64,000 nt of DNA from Metaphire vulgaris (GCA_018105865.1 CM030856.1:5593220-5657219); one strand, 5' to 3'. Shown: positions 12,401 to 30,909, counted from the first letter of the stretch. Numbers and translations: made by a program. The notes: generated from the sequence alone by a model not told the origin.

Positions 12401-14397
12401 GGATGAATAACGACAGTGAATAAACTTACCTTACTACCCCCAAAACTGTGTACATGTTGTTTAACCCATTTAACTGCTTCTCCTACATCTTGAACCATGT
12501 CATCAACAAAACCCTACAAAATAAATAAATAGCCTTACACAGTCTGCAATTAGTTAACCCCTTAACTGGGGATCCCGGATATATCCGTCCATTTTACATT
12601 GAGTTACAGTTAAAAACACGGTTAAGGGGTTAATGAAGTTCACAATTTCCAACTAAATTTCCAACACCTAATGTGAAGGCATTTTTAATAGTACACGACT
12701 TCAATAGCACTACAAAAATTACTGCATGTAAGTGCCAAGTGAAAATCTGTCAACTGACCTTTGGAAATATGGAATAGTTTGGGCAGATGACAACTGCCTG
12801 TAATTTGTCAGCAAGGTGAGAGCAGAGTAAACCATACATGTTCTTGTCTCCACTGCCCCACGTGCCTCCATATAAGAAGATGATGACCGGCCTGTCTTTC
12901 GGTTCGACGCAACCGTCCTGTTTTCTCGGCAGGTAGATGTCGAGGAAATTGTCGTTTGAACCAAAAGGAATGTTCTGTTTAAATGCAGAATAAATTCAAT
13001 ATATAACATACAAAAGTAATTAGCATCAAATCAGATATTGAAAAATGGTGTGGAAGCAGTTTACAGGATCTTAGTCACAGAGCAACGAACATGAAAGAAA
13101 GGCAGAAAACTGGAGATAGCATTATGCACCAACGGGCGATGAGCCCATGAATGATGATGATGATGATGATGAATCAGATAATGCTGCAAATCGTTTGTGA
13201 AGAGCCACAGCTGCCAGTGTTTAATAGGTGGCTGATAGCGAAATGGCCCAAGTCATAAGGTTAGCCGTCACATAAGATCTTACAACATCACAACTGGTTG
13301 ACAGTGACGTGCAGAGAGCGGTGGGCGCCCGCCCGTGGCCCAAAATTTTTTGGGCGCTCCCATCTGTCTGATCTGATGGCTGACGAGCAAAAAAAGGTCG
13401 CCAAGTCAATTTTGGCGCCCCTCTGGTCAGCGCCCAGGGCCACCGTCCCACTGGCCCCCCTCTGCACGCCACTGCTTGCTGACCAACAGCAAGTGTCACC
13501 CTGGTGCGAGCTGGGGCGTTAGGCAACACCACCACACCTGCCACAAAACACCCCAAGAGCAACAAGGTGAGTTTCGGCTGCCGTCTAAACAAGGTCAGGT
13601 AAGTCACTGCAGCTGACAAATGGAGGGGTCTCTGCAATGGCATAACAGTGAACCACAGGGCCAATGGCTCATTCTCACACGGGGTCTAGGGCTGGCTCTG
13701 AGTCACATGGATGATACTGGGGCTATGCCACTGAGTCAGGCAATGTTATGCAATTACAATATGAATAATGCATTGATTTTGGTGATTCTGTCATCTAAAT
13801 GCTGGCTACTCTCAAGGGAATGACTGATAGCCCAGAATAGAGTTAAGAACAGTGCTTTTTTTCAGTGAGAACGCACAGGAACGGCGTTCCCACACCTTTT
13901 TGCCAGATTCTGGAAGCCGATGCAAATCCTTGATATATTAACTCTTTGAGTCTTTTTCATTTTCTTGCAAAAGACGTTTATTTCCGTAAATATCCCGCAA
14001 ATTAGAACGTTCTGGGTGCAAATTCAATTGTAATTTCATACGATAAAACAGATGTGAAATGGATTCCCAAACCTCTTTTCCTAAAAAAGGCACTGGGTAA
14101 GAATACCGTAAATGAAAGACTGTCAGATTCATAACGTACCTTAATAAGTATATCCTTGCTGGCAGAGTTGTAGAATCGCTGCCAGCGATAGAACAAGCCG
14201 AGAAACCTCACTTTCGTCAGTTCGAGTAAAATCGCGTAGTTGAGAGCATAGACCTTCCACGGATTCAATGCTCTACGATATCGATCCCTCTGCGCTGGCC
14301 ATCCACAGACCATGTTTGCAATCAGAGCGACGGCGTATGGAATCACAACGGCTGATGAGGCCAGTACAACCGCTGCCTTCAAAGCACGTTTCAGCAT
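9449..14397 (-). CDS. alpha/beta hydrolase, isoprenylcysteine methylesterase / kynurenine formamidase-like
   Basis: Six exons on the minus strand: 14397-14140, 12974-12759, 12513-12430, 11611-10996, 10432-10276, 9680-9449. All have GT-AG introns and compatible phases, giving 520 residues. An N-terminal hydrophobic segment (about residues 8-31) suggests a membrane anchor. The serine hydrolase parts are an oxyanion segment FLYGGTWGSGDK (about 119-130), nucleophile motif GHSAGAH (Ser195), GLAGVYDIVDHFEYES after the lid region, HGDSDYVVP (Asp456) and CSHYD (His489). These resemble ICME-like carboxylesterases. The usual HGG is YGG here. Exon 4 carries an acidic, low-complexity insertion of about 170 residues between the nucleophile helix and the next strand. 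Substrate is not determinable from the sequence: ICME-like demethylation of prenylcysteine is one option, acyl or formamide hydrolysis another. Introns contain MITEs. Confidence 0.88.
9895..10040 (+). mobile_element. 5'-truncated LINE-like 3' end with GCGCTATATAAAT tail
   Basis: A decayed frame reading LNNLKTYLFTIGY resembles the C-terminus of many non-LTR retrotransposon ORF2 proteins. It is followed by AAAGCGCTCTTG, GCGCTATATAAATTG and a short AAT-rich tail. It lies in the last intron of the hydrolase gene. Confidence 0.5.
11644..11897. repeat. intronic tandem repeat with inverted ends
   Basis: About three units of roughly 62 bp, each containing AATAAGGAAGTAAAT and TTTACC. The outer ends are imperfect inverted repeats (TGAATGGTTGGGTGGAATAAGG versus CCTCATTCCACCCCGCCATTCA). 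It lies in the hydrolase intron just upstream of exon 4. Confidence 0.6.
12304..12395. mobile_element. 92-bp TTAA palindromic MITE, family B
   Basis: TTAA-bounded, with inverted ends CCCTTTGAACAC and GGTTGAAAGGG. The interior differs from family A. It lies in the intron between exons 3 and 4 of the hydrolase gene. Confidence 0.65.
12554..12633. mobile_element. 80-bp TTAA palindromic MITE, family A, copy 3
   Basis: TTAA, then CCCCTTAACTGGGGATCC at one end and ACGGTTAAGGGG at the other, then TTAA. It is almost identical to 8804-8883. It lies in the intron between exons 2 and 3 of the hydrolase gene. Confidence 0.8.
13302..13474. mobile_element. 173-bp hAT-like MITE
   Basis: Ends CAGTGACGTGCAGAG and CTCTGCACGCCACTG are inverted. 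The flanks CTGGTTGA and CTTGCTGA are a degraded duplication (6 of 8). It contains the GACGAGCAAAAAAAGGTCGCC version of the shared internal word. It lies in intron 1 of the hydrolase gene. Confidence 0.65.
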
Positions 14398-15592
14398 TGT
14401 TCTTGTTGAGAAAGAAGTTGCAGAATAGACTAATCGAAGACAAAAAAAACTCCAACAGCACCAATCGATGAAATGTAAGGTTGGAAAATGGCAACTACCA
14501 TAAACATGTCCTTGATTTCCCTGTTTGATCTCAAAGCAAATTACTTCCAATCAGATGTAGAACCGAAGACAACACAATGATTTGAGATCACCGTTTCGAT
14601 TAGAGGAAGATTAGGCAGCCACCTTAAACACTGTTAAAATAAACAGCTTATCAGTTAATTTCGTCTTGTCCGAAATCAGTATCTGTTTGAGAAAACGTAA
14701 AAGAAAACGATCCCCGCGAATTTACACAAACCCTGGACTCTGTACGCTTCCTAATTCTGAGATCTCAGATAATAAGAAACACATTACACAAAAGCGACAT
14801 AGACCAGCCCATCGTAAATGCAAACCTGTCCGGCCAGATACGGGATCTTTAAAGATTTTGATTTGGTGTGTCATCGGTTGATGCTCCTGTGCATTATGAA
14901 GTGGTGCTATAGAAGTTTAAGATTAGATTATAAACTATCGGTACTATCATAGTGCATAGATATCCCAAGTGTGTCAACTCTTGAGAAAAAAGCGTATTTC
15001 CGCTATTGACCGTCGCACAGTGGCGCCACGTTCGAAGGTTGTCCGTGTCGCTACAGAGACTACATGCGTATTTCATGCAATGTCGCATTTTAAGGCGTTG
15101 TTTTATAATAATTATTATCAAATATTTTTAACGATTCGGAGATTTGAAGCGTAATATATTGTATCGTCCATCTGATCGAGGTATAATCAATTTTAAAGGC
15201 ATATTAGTATTCACATGCTGTGTCAAAATCATTCTCGACCGTAACCATGCTATTATTATAGCGCCTTTGTAAATGTTCAGCGCATCAGACGATGGTCACC
15301 ATGTTCTCGGTTCAACGAAGGAAATGATATTGTGCATCTAAACTGCATACACAATGTCGGAAAAGTGTACATCTTTTGGATTTCACAGGAGCTTCTAAGC
15401 CATTAAAATTGCATAAAAGTTCTTAAACTGGTATGTTTTAATTCGGCGCCATGTATATTTATATAACACTAACTAGGGTAATAGATGGACCTACGTTTCT
15501 GGCAACTTTGGTTTCAAAAATGGAAGATAAAATCATAAATTGATTAGTCTTCAACATGTTTATGATCGAATTGTATCATTCACTTTTAGGAG
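14398..15592. other. intergenic, no gene recognised
   Basis: This is the upstream side of the hydrolase gene and of the decayed THAP locus, which are transcribed away from each other. It is AT-rich and unique-looking. I see no conserved frame. Promoter and 5' UTR of the hydrolase should lie just above 14397. Confidence 0.5.
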
Positions 15593-16400
15593 ATGCCATG
15601 GAATAGCTGTGTAACTACATGCAATTCCAGCTACAACGGAACGGAATATGACGGTGTTCCGTTTTTCTGCTGACGAAATTCTGAAGGCAAAATGGACTAG
15701 AACCATTATGGAAAACTTTACACCGACTAAGAACAGTGTTGTATGGATCAAGCATTTCGCACAAGAATTTCTAGTGCTTGAAGAGGAAATTTTACAACAT
15801 GACAGTTCAGTGAAACTGGTACCAAGTTCGAGGTTGACAGATGTAGCTTATCCTTCAGTTTTTCAGAATTTGCCTTTGTCTTTTCATCACAGCTCTTGAA
15901 GAAACGCCGAGCCCCAGATGATCCCCAGATGATCGTCAGTCAGAAATGGACTTTCGTGATCACCAAGCATTCACTGACTCGATGCATAGCGACATTGGCC
16001 TAATGACTTCTTTTGAGAGCTTAAAAACTGGATATATTCATCACCTAACTGACAGATGGATTACTAAACAATGACTCATGTCTCCATATATGTTTGATTG
16101 ACATTTCAGATATTCCAAGTTTGAAGGTTACTATTTTTCTAAATGTTGACTTTCATGTTACTGGTTTTTGTGATGGTGTTCAATTAAACAGTTAAGATTA
16201 AACAGTTTGTCCTGGGTTTTGACACCAACACAAATGTTAGACCAATACTGGTCAAATTTTGATTCAATTATTAGCCATTTAGAAAATATGTACTCTAAAG
16301 TAAAGTTAAGAGATGATGCAAACATGCAATTTGTACTGTGTTTACTGCAAGAGTTGTGCGATGATGATGAGCGTGATTCTCATTTCACATTGCAGGGTAA
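15593..16400 (+). pseudogene. decayed THAP-domain gene
   Basis: From the ATG at 15593 a THAP-like start (MPWNSCVTTCNSSY) runs in one frame. The domain then continues in another frame from about 15648: VFRFSADEILKAKW, FTPTKNSVVW, IKHFAQEFLV, AYPSVFQNLP. This is the order of a C2CH THAP zinc finger, but the third ligand Cys is Trp (VVW-IKH). Later open pieces in shifting frames (around 16066-16188, DSCLHICLIDISDIPSLK, and 16222-16400, SNFDSIISHLENMY) are separated by stops. Frameshifts, stops and a lost zinc ligand argue for a pseudogene, probably of a transposon-derived or THAP family gene. Introns could explain part of the frame changes but not the Cys loss. Confidence 0.6.
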
Positions 16401-16499
16401 GCAAAGTGGGTTTGGCAGACATCGGAGCAATCAAGGCCCCTGTCCCTTTAAGGTGGAAACATTGCATTGGCACAAAAGCGTAGCAGTAGTAGTACTGTA

Positions 16500-17362
16500 G
16501 TAGTAGTAGCGCCTATTGTCACAAGAAGCTGTGGATAGTCTAATATGCCTAACTCCCACCCCAACTGCGGTCTTCAGTCTGTGCAATGACTGTTGCTTCT
16601 AGGCCTAGCCAGGCTGCTTGCATTGGTTGTCAGGTGTACCCGTCAAGTTCAAACAGTCGACTAAACCCCATGGGATCTACGTTGCATCTGAGGGTTTAAA
16701 ATGAAATTATCTTGCAGATGGTGCATTTCTGTGATTAAGAGAAAAATCAGTCTTGATCAGTAGTGTGAAACTAACTGTTCTAATTAACAAGGTCACAGCA
16801 CGTTACTGTCAAACGCTCATTAGCACTACATGCAATAAGGGCTTCACACACGCACACACAGAGTCACAATGCGATACATTCAGAGGTCATTAATGCTACA
16901 TTCAAACAAAGAGTTGTTCAACTCTACAGCATAAAAGGTGACAGTCTTACAGTTTATAACTGCTATGAATACTGAAACTTGGAATATTACACCAAACAAT
17001 ATTATGGCGATAATGACATCATGAAAAAGTGGGTCTCACTACACAGCACTTTGGCCGACTGCACATAACTGACCACATAGACAAGTGCCAAGTAAAATTT
17101 CCACTCTGTACTGGGCAAATCACTCTTCAAAATTACTAGTCTGAAATTCACAAATTAAAAATAAAAACACAGAAGGCTCAACCACCACAGAATTTCTTCT
17201 CATAGTACAATTTTTTTAAAGACATTGATAAACTTCGTTTTATAAATGCAAACAGAATTAGAACACAGTATGTAGTCCAAAAACACAGTAGTGTTTCTGA
17301 AGCTACTATAATTAGGCCTATAAACATAAAAGCAGCTTTTGGCTAAAATTGTCAAGTTTAAT
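16500..17362. other. intergenic, 3' side of the P-type transposase gene
   Basis: AT-rich DNA with short GTA and CA runs. I looked for a terminal inverted repeat matching the upstream side of the transposase gene and found none by eye. Confidence 0.4.
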
Positions 17363-20300
17363 TTAGCACAACTTAGCAGCTTTTCGTTTAGTTTTTGTTG
17401 CCGTTCTTGACAAGGACTCTTTGTTTAATGACTTAGCATGCCAGTGCAGCCTTGTCACCGCATAGTAAACAGCAATTTCAGCTGCAAGCCAACCTGCATG
17501 GTCTGCGCATAGTAACGCACGTACAGGAAGAAAGGCAGTTAATCCATCCTCAATAATTTGATTTATCACAAATGGATCGATGTCCTGTTGCAAATATGAT
17601 GCAACAACGGCTTCTAATTTACGCAGTGCTTCATATAAAGTGTTGCTCGGCCAACAGAGTGCACCACGCAATTTAATATTTATTAGACTTGTGCCAGTAT
17701 CGCTTGATGGTGATGATGAAATAGCAGACAAGCATGTGTAACATTTCGTAACACGGCGGCAGTGACGCACAACAAATCCAGCAACATAATAGACTATATT
17801 GTCTTTTGTTGTACAATCTGACAATTGTTCGCTGGGTTTGGGTTCGGTATCAGAATCATAATCTTCGTTGCTAAATGCAGCCATTGCATCTAGACATTCA
17901 GCTGCAGTCGAGACAGCCTGTGCTCTCTTTGTGGTTGTTCTGATGTTAGGCTTAAGTTGAACGGCTATACCAATCGATTCAACCGAGGAGCAGTGTTTTG
18001 GTAGACGCAGTAGACTGTAGACGGACAGCAGGCGATAAAGATATAGAAACATTGTGGCAGATGGGTGGTCATCACATCCGGCTGCATATCTGATTAGGCC
18101 AAAGAAACGCTGCAAGACAAAGTTAGACCATAATAACACGTACAACTCTGAAAAGCAGTGCCCATAAACTGATGAACTTCATAACTGACCAAGTCAGGGC
18201 CTTTTTAACGTGCAGTGATACACAAAATGTGCAGTGATAAAATGAAAGTGTTCAGTGGTAAAATGCAATTTTCTGTGCCTTGTTCAGTGATAAATTTTCA
18301 GGACAATTTTTTTTCTAATTTTTAACGTGGATGTCCACAAATTGTCTGAATTTAGTTCAGTGATAATTGAACAAACTTATTAAGATTAGGATAACATTGT
18401 TAAAAAGTAATAACTTTAATTTAAAATACAACTACAATATACCTCAAGCGGGTCCTGACTGAATTTTGACGTTAATATATACTGATATCCATATTTTAAC
18501 AGGTCTTGAGACAACTGAATTGTCGATATCAACGTCACTCGGAGACCAACACTGGTTGAAGCAGACAGGAACTTAGTGCAGCCTAGAGCTGTAGTATGAG
18601 CTTCCCATCTGTCCAGCCATGCCAAGCAATCTTGCAAGAACTGCAAACATAATGCCAAGAATTTCAATATAGAGCATCACAACCATGTCATACTTGGCAT
18701 TTAACACTGCCACCAAACATAAAAGCTTAATAACAGCATAATTGCATCAATCGTTTCATCACAAGCATAACTGTCATGCACCAATGGGTTATTTCTACAG
18801 CGATATTTCAACAGATAAGTAAGTAAAATGTAAATACATTGCAGGTTTAACGTACCATTAACTTTTCTGAATTTAGGCGTAATCCTTCCACAGGTAGTTT
18901 AGCATTAAGAATGTCAAATAATCTGTTCATTCTGCGAACAAACGAAACAGTAGCTGTGACATCTTGAAGAAGTCCAATGCCTTGCTGGCGGTAAAATGTT
19001 AAAGCGTCTGCGACGGAGTTGCTGAACAACTGTTAACGGACACAATTATATGTTTCATTTCTGGAGCATCATTTTTTAAAATTTATCTATCAATCAGAAC
19101 GATGAATCGTAGTTTCATTATGTAATATGTAACGTATGATCAAATTTAGCAGTTAATTTGACATGAAACTTATGATAAACTGCAACTATGTGTTGCTTTT
19201 AAATTGTGATAGTTGCATATGAAAAGTATAGCAATGGGCTAATCATTGTAGAAGTTTATTCAACTTCATACCTGTACTGCTAGTCGTACATTCATTCGCT
19301 GAAGATTGTTTGGATTTACATGTGCCGACGACAGCCTTGGTGCTGCACGCAGGCCACCGTTGCACGAATCAACATGCAACAAATCCACAAAATGAGACAG
19401 TTTCACAGATCCATCAGGCAGCTGATGAAAACAAACTTATAGCACTAAATATGACAATGTTAAATGTTTAGCTGATTAATAATCCATTCCCAGAAAATAC
19501 GTTATGTTACATTGTCATCGCATGTACAATTGTACATGCATCACTACTCACCATGTGTGTGAACACATTCTGATGTAAACCCAAATATGAAACTTGAAGA
19601 AAGTTATGTTTTAAATGAATTTACAAAAGTGATGTAAAATTTAGAAATACGTTCCTTCTTGTTCAGCAAGTTGTTTCGGATACATTTGAATAAGTGCACA
19701 TAATCAGAAAAGAAATATAGACGATCCTGCTCCCGACTGCTATCTGACATAGCCAAGACAGGATGAGAAATGCTATTGCAAACATTGTCTGAGCAACCTC
19801 TAATGCCAAACTCCTTCCAAACGCCTCGGTTTGTTGTGCTACCATCACATATAATGCCATCAACCTACAAATAACAGGAACGAAACAACGTATGTCAGTA
19901 ATTGTAATACTGTACTCATTGAACAACAACATATCTCCCGGTTGACAAAGTCATCTGTGCAATGATAAATTCTATGAACTATCTAAAGATAAGATAACTG
20001 TGACACTGTACGCATAACATTAAATAAAATGCCTCTGTTTATACCATGAAGCCATGACTTTCAAGTGCAAACAACAGCTTCAGCAACATCTTTGAGAGTA
20101 TTGAAGACGATACAGGTCCATTTGAGAGAAACATCGCTACTGTTTGAACCCAGCTGCTTTTCAATGGTCGATACATAAACACCAGACCACTATTGGCCGA
20201 CTGCTGTGACTTACCATTGTTACTGGAAAATTCACCCAAATCTACAATCCCTTCAAACTGTAAATCTTTGATTCTAAATTTCATTCCTTCTCGCAGTTTG

Positions 20301-21644
20301 ATCTCATCAAATATCAAAACGCCATGACGGTCTGCATCAGATGTTGATCTCTGTTGCAATTGACAAAGAATGTCTTCAGCTATCCCAGTGTCAGCACGAA
20401 TGGCATCAATGTACCGTCCCAACGTTGCACGTGAAGGCAGAGGCAGAAAACGGTGATCACGCAAATGTGCATAAGCCTTCGGACTCTTAATGCGCAACAA
20501 AATGCATGTAAGGATCCAACTGTTATCATATCTCACACCTTTTGGACTTCTAGCTGTCAACTGTTTCACACACTGCTTCACCATCAGCTGCTGGTTACCT
20601 GGAAGACTAGAAATGGCATTGCTTACATTGGATGCTGCTGCTGCACTTAAGAGACGTTTTCTCAATTGACGCAACATTAGACGATATGTACACATGCGAT
20701 TTCGCAAGTTATTGATGCTGCGTCGTCTAACAGTTTTCAACAATTTCCTTGAATCATTTTTCCTAAATTGTGCAGCTGATGTTTGCAATAACTTTCTGAA
20801 GCGGCGACAAGCTAAACACCGTGCCCCATTCACAGTCAGTCCGATGCAGTTGACATGTCTCCACTTACCATTTTCAAAGACACCTTTATGACTGTATTTA
20901 ATGTTGTCAGTTACTTCCTCCTCTGAACTTCCAGGACAGTCTTTGGCTGCATCAACTAAATCCATGACTTGATGAAACTGTTGAATTGCTGTAACCATGT
21001 TGCAGTTTGGAAGAGAAGAACTTTTCCCGTTACAGTAGATCTGAATTGTCATATCTGTAAAAACTGTAACTGATCGTACAACAGATAGCTGCCCATTAAC
21101 AACACTTACTTTACCAAAACAGATGCAATCACTACTGGCACTACTAATCCAACTTTTCAGACATAATGACGTGTGTTGATGAGTTAAACTCTCAAAATCC
21201 AAATGATCATTGAAAATTGGGTCAATTTCTATTTGTTGTTGACGTCGCCTCTTCTCTTTTCTACCATTTTGTAGCACAGAATCAAGTGAAGCAGATCTTG
21301 TACGTTTCACACGTCTTTGACCGACTGTCTTTGTAAGATATTTTGGTAAGTTAGGAAAAATTGTTGGAACAGCATCATCAGCGAGTCTAGGCGACCCGAT
21401 CTATTGAAATAACCTGTCCACCCACAACTGTTGTGTAGGCTCGATCAATAAACCGAGACTCAAAGTGATTTTCACAAACTTTACAATTTTCGGTCAAGGC
21501 TTTGTCTGCTCTAGGAATAGCCCTGCTCCAAGCAGCAAGTTTTGATGGGCTTTTGGGGGGCTTGAACAAGCTGAACTTTGTGGTACAGCTTTTATAACCA
21601 GACGTGCATCCTGGAACAAAACACTTTGAGCTGTTGGTCGGCAT
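17363..21644 (-). CDS. THAP + P-element-type transposase (THAP9-like), frameshifted
   Basis: Seven exons on the minus strand: 21644 to about 21400, about 21400-20045, 19864-19625, 19421-19272, 19029-18856, 18640-18443, 18109-17363. Exons 3-7 join in phase 0 at GT-AG introns. The first encodes a C2CH THAP finger (CFVPGC, AAWSRAIP, CKVCENHF); the THAP end RLADDAVPTIFPNLPKYL continues in another frame, so one extra base near 21400 (stop TAG at 21389-21387) splits it. The body has RNase H-like P-transposase motifs: VLIFDEIKLREGM, IICDGSTTNRGVWKEFG, DYVHLFKCIRNNL, HVNPNNLQRMNVRLAVQ, RFFGLIRYAAG and NIVYYVAGFVVRHC. The two visible catalytic-type Asp positions are present. Total is about 1040 residues, near or above THAP9 length. 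It could be a decayed P element or a recently broken host gene; no terminal repeats were found. Confidence 0.82.
18195..18372. mobile_element. repeat copy, CAGGGCC...TTTAACG family
   Basis: Starts CAGGGCCTTTTTAACGTGCAGTGAT and contains repeated CAGTGATAAA, plus GTGGATGTCCACAAA near the far end. It matches the element at 39973-40173, which has clear inverted ends. It lies in the last intron of the P-type transposase gene. Confidence 0.55.
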
Positions 21645-22982
21645 CCTGCAAACTGCAATTGGAATTAATAGTCAGAAACTAATTGCATCAATCATGCATG
21701 CAGGTGATAAAAAAGGTACATGATTATTAACTAAACCGGGCTATTTCATGCAAGAAAATATTAAAATGTAATTCATAATCACTTGTTGTTGACTACTAAA
21801 TAACTTCCTTAAATAACTTTTACGCTTTATTTTAACTTTTTACTGGTTTTATAATGTGGGCAGACAATTCCTGCAGCTCAGCGCTTATCACCACGGACTG
21901 ACCTCTGGATTACAACCTCGAATCACCACGGACAAGATCACGACTACGATTATTTACTTAAGCGACCATCGACTGGTGCCGATGCACTACTACAATGGCG
22001 CTAAAGAAGTCTACTACTACTAATTACTCAAATATCGCTCACCATTCGTTACTTAGTTTCTCGGTGCATAACACACTAAATCATCTATCAAATCATCAAT
22101 AAAAATCACCAAGTTACTCGCATATGTACAGAAAACGATACGGATTCGTCTAGTAAACTACTTATACAATTATTATTCACTGGCTAGGTTCATTTGGGTC
22201 GGTTGTTCGGAAGGAAAGAATTCGTACAAAAAGACTTCAAAATGGGCATTTTATTACTTTAATAAAACATACGTACAAACATACATACCGAATCACTAAT
22301 ACGCAAGTCGTAAACAGCTAATAAGTGATAAAATCCTTTTGTTATCCCTAAAAATCACACTTGAAACAACATTACAACCAATACAACTAGCTAAAAGGCG
22401 GACAACGTAGAACTCTAGCGACACCTTCCGGAAGTCAATGATTATCGGCCAAATGTTGAACACAGGGGCTAATGTGAGTTGTTCGACTTTAGTATTATAA
22501 GGATTATGGGTACTATAATGGACTGCCGAGCACGTTACAATTGGTCTGACCTCCAGTATACAGCAACCAAGCTGTTAAACCGTCAACGAGTAAAAGACAG
22601 CAAATAAAACGATTTATCGCATGAAATAATAAAATGCTGAAAATTTAAACACATTGAAAATTATTTATTATAAAACAATTCAATCGGATCAGACCATGCA
22701 AACTGATGTAAACTCGATAACAGCGCGATGCGATTTGTTGTAGCGCTGCTTTTCTGAAATTTCTGTTGTTACTTATAAACGCGGCAATACTTAGAAGATT
22801 CTGTGTGGTTCAATTTTTTATTTTTGACGCGAATAAAAATAGCAAGCGCTCTCAACCTTCAAGAAGGAAAAGAATAAGATAAGACTCGCCGACAAAATTT
22901 TTTATAACCAACAGGTAAGCTACGCTAACAGTGGTTTTCACAAGGCTTACTTAGCCTCCTAAAAACCACTTAAAGTCAAACA

Positions 22983-22983
<1 letters not shown>

Positions 22984-23064
<81 letters not shown>

Positions 23065-23074
23065 ATTATTATTA
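22984..23074. repeat. (TTA)n microsatellite
   Basis: About 90 bp of nearly pure TTA repeats, ending 13 bases before the SINE-like copy. Confidence 0.95.
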
Positions 23075-23086
23075 CGCGATACACTA

Positions 23087-23200
23087 ACCCCGTATTCGTG
23101 GCATTGCACGCCTTGCTGAGGGCTAAGGCAACGGAGATCAGCTAGCGCCGCCCTATGAGCCCGTGAGGCTCGGGAAGGACTTTGACTTTTGACTGACTTT
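23087..23200 (+). mobile_element. SINE-like repeat, plus copy
   Basis: Matches the reverse of 5970-6073 through most of its length and ends GGAAGGACTTTGACTTTTGAC. It has no TIRs. The tail of short TTTGAC repeats and the defined 3' side suggest a SINE. Box A and B were not confidently found. Confidence 0.6.
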
Positions 23201-23591
23201 ACACTCGTTCATTCGACATCTCTATACCATATACAGAATAATTCATAGTGCTATTAGTGTAGCTGCAGCAGCAAAACACTATGCAGTATTGAAGATATTT
23301 TTTCATAGCTACAGTGAGAGGGCAGGAACCATGTTTTACGCATTTCATTTAGAAACAGATTTATTCTAAAGGCATGATACGCTTCAACACTGAAATTTCC
23401 AAAATCTGATTGAGATAACCAGACTTTTACTAAAGATACTAAATGAAGATATAGCAAAATTCTGTCATGAATCATGATAGCCTGTGTCTGAGCCTCTGAG
23501 GGGGGGAGTCTTGCTTTGAGGCCGCATATCCAACGCTTTTAGAATTTCTAGCGGCAGCAGTATTTATAATATAGATGTTTTGACGTGGAAG

Positions 23592-29437
<5,846 letters not shown>

Positions 29438-29939
29438 GCAACGGATGTCGTTGAATAGCAGTCGACTCATTCGATCGACTTGTATTGAACAGTGGCATGA
29501 GGTTCCAATCAGTCTACATCGGATGTTTGTTTGAAAACCCTTCGCAAAACTATCAATCTCTTTGGAAAACTGGCACATTCCACTCTTCTTTCAAATAAAC
29601 ATAATTCACTTCTTAAACGCTACCACTAATCTAGTTAGTTTCGTTATTCGGAGGCCTGGTGGAGTTAGGGGTATAATTTAGACGAATGAAATTAAACTCT
29701 TCTCTTCCGAAATTTATTTGAATGAGATTGAAAAGTTGTTTTCAACTCTCGTTGCATCTGTTACGTTTGCTGCTTTTCTTTGATCATGCTATCCCATATT
29801 TGATGCAATGCCCTAGCTTAAAGCAATACTAAAATAAGGGAACTTAAACGTTAACTTTGCAGCAGGTACTGGTATATGACTATTGTCAAGTGTTGATTGT
29901 GAAAATGAACCTCGAGTTAGCCTGACACTTGCCTTAAGC

Positions 29940-30186
29940 CAGGGCTATTCAACTGATGGCCTGCGGGCCAGATCCGGCCCACTAAGGGATGTAAAATGAC
30001 CCGCGAAAATACTAAAATGATAAATAACACTTTCCTAATACTGGACAAAATATTTTTAATGTATTGTTTTCAACTTGCCTGTATACTATTACTTATGACC
30101 TATACTTTTACCTAAGAAATATGTTTATTTGGCCCTCAGGCTTTAAAAAAATTTGGCCCTTCATGAAATTTAGTTCCATAACCCTG
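29940..30186. mobile_element. 247-bp hAT-like element
   Basis: Ends CAGGGCTATTCAACTG and ATAACCCTG, with GCGGGCCAGATCCGGCCC near the left end, a feature of several hAT families. Flanks CCTTAAGC (29932-29939) and GCTTAAGC (30187-30194) agree at 7 of 8. Confidence 0.65.
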
Positions 30187-30907
30187 GCTTAAGCAGTGGC
30201 CGTTTACTGCATCAATCATCACAGATTGGAAACAAAAATGTACAGCTGTGCTGTTACTTGAAGGAAAAGGTTAAAATCAATTTTCTTAGTTAAGTGTAAA
30301 TATGTTAACTCTTGGAGCACAAGATGTCAAAAATAAGGTAAAAGGATACTATTGTACATGTACAGTGTTTGCGAAATTCAGTTGAGTATATTGCTCCTAA
30401 CAATTGCATGTTCTTGCTTTGTAGTTGATTAATAGGATGATTTTAGTTCTGCTATATGCTACAGGATTGGTGGTGAGGTTTGGGATTGGTTTGGTTGTCA
30501 TGGCTGAAATGGTGCATTATAAGTTGTAGACTGTTATTGACGGCTGGCATGGTTATTTTAAAATGTCTTGTTAGACTAAAATATCTGCAGCTGCTTAATT
30601 AAAGTTGTTTTAGCTCAGTGCATCTTTTAAAGTTCGACAAAGAAAGATGTCTGATATTTTGCATATTTTTCCTGTGTACTTAATAACTGCATTGAATTTT
30701 GGTACTTCTTGGTAAATTTAGTGATTTATTGACTGTAAATTTCTTCTAAGCCCTATTATAATTAACTTGTGCGTTGTTATTATTATTACTGTTATTATTA
30801 TTACTATTATTATTATTTATTATTGGAGCACCTCTGAGTAGAAATATAAGAGGTGCTATACAAATGCTACATTACATTACAAATGCTACATAACATCATC
30901 AGCATCA

Positions 30908-30909
<2 letters not shown>

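Larger units (their letters stand above)
21645..23591. other. intergenic between divergent transposase and TVP23 genes
   Basis: Contains the shared upstream region of two genes transcribed away from each other, a (TTA)n tract and a SINE copy. No further coding sequence is recognised. Confidence 0.5.

Noticed and set aside
22200..22620. Possible P-element terminal repeat upstream of the transposase gene
   Set aside because: No matching inverted partner found by eye on the other side of the gene.
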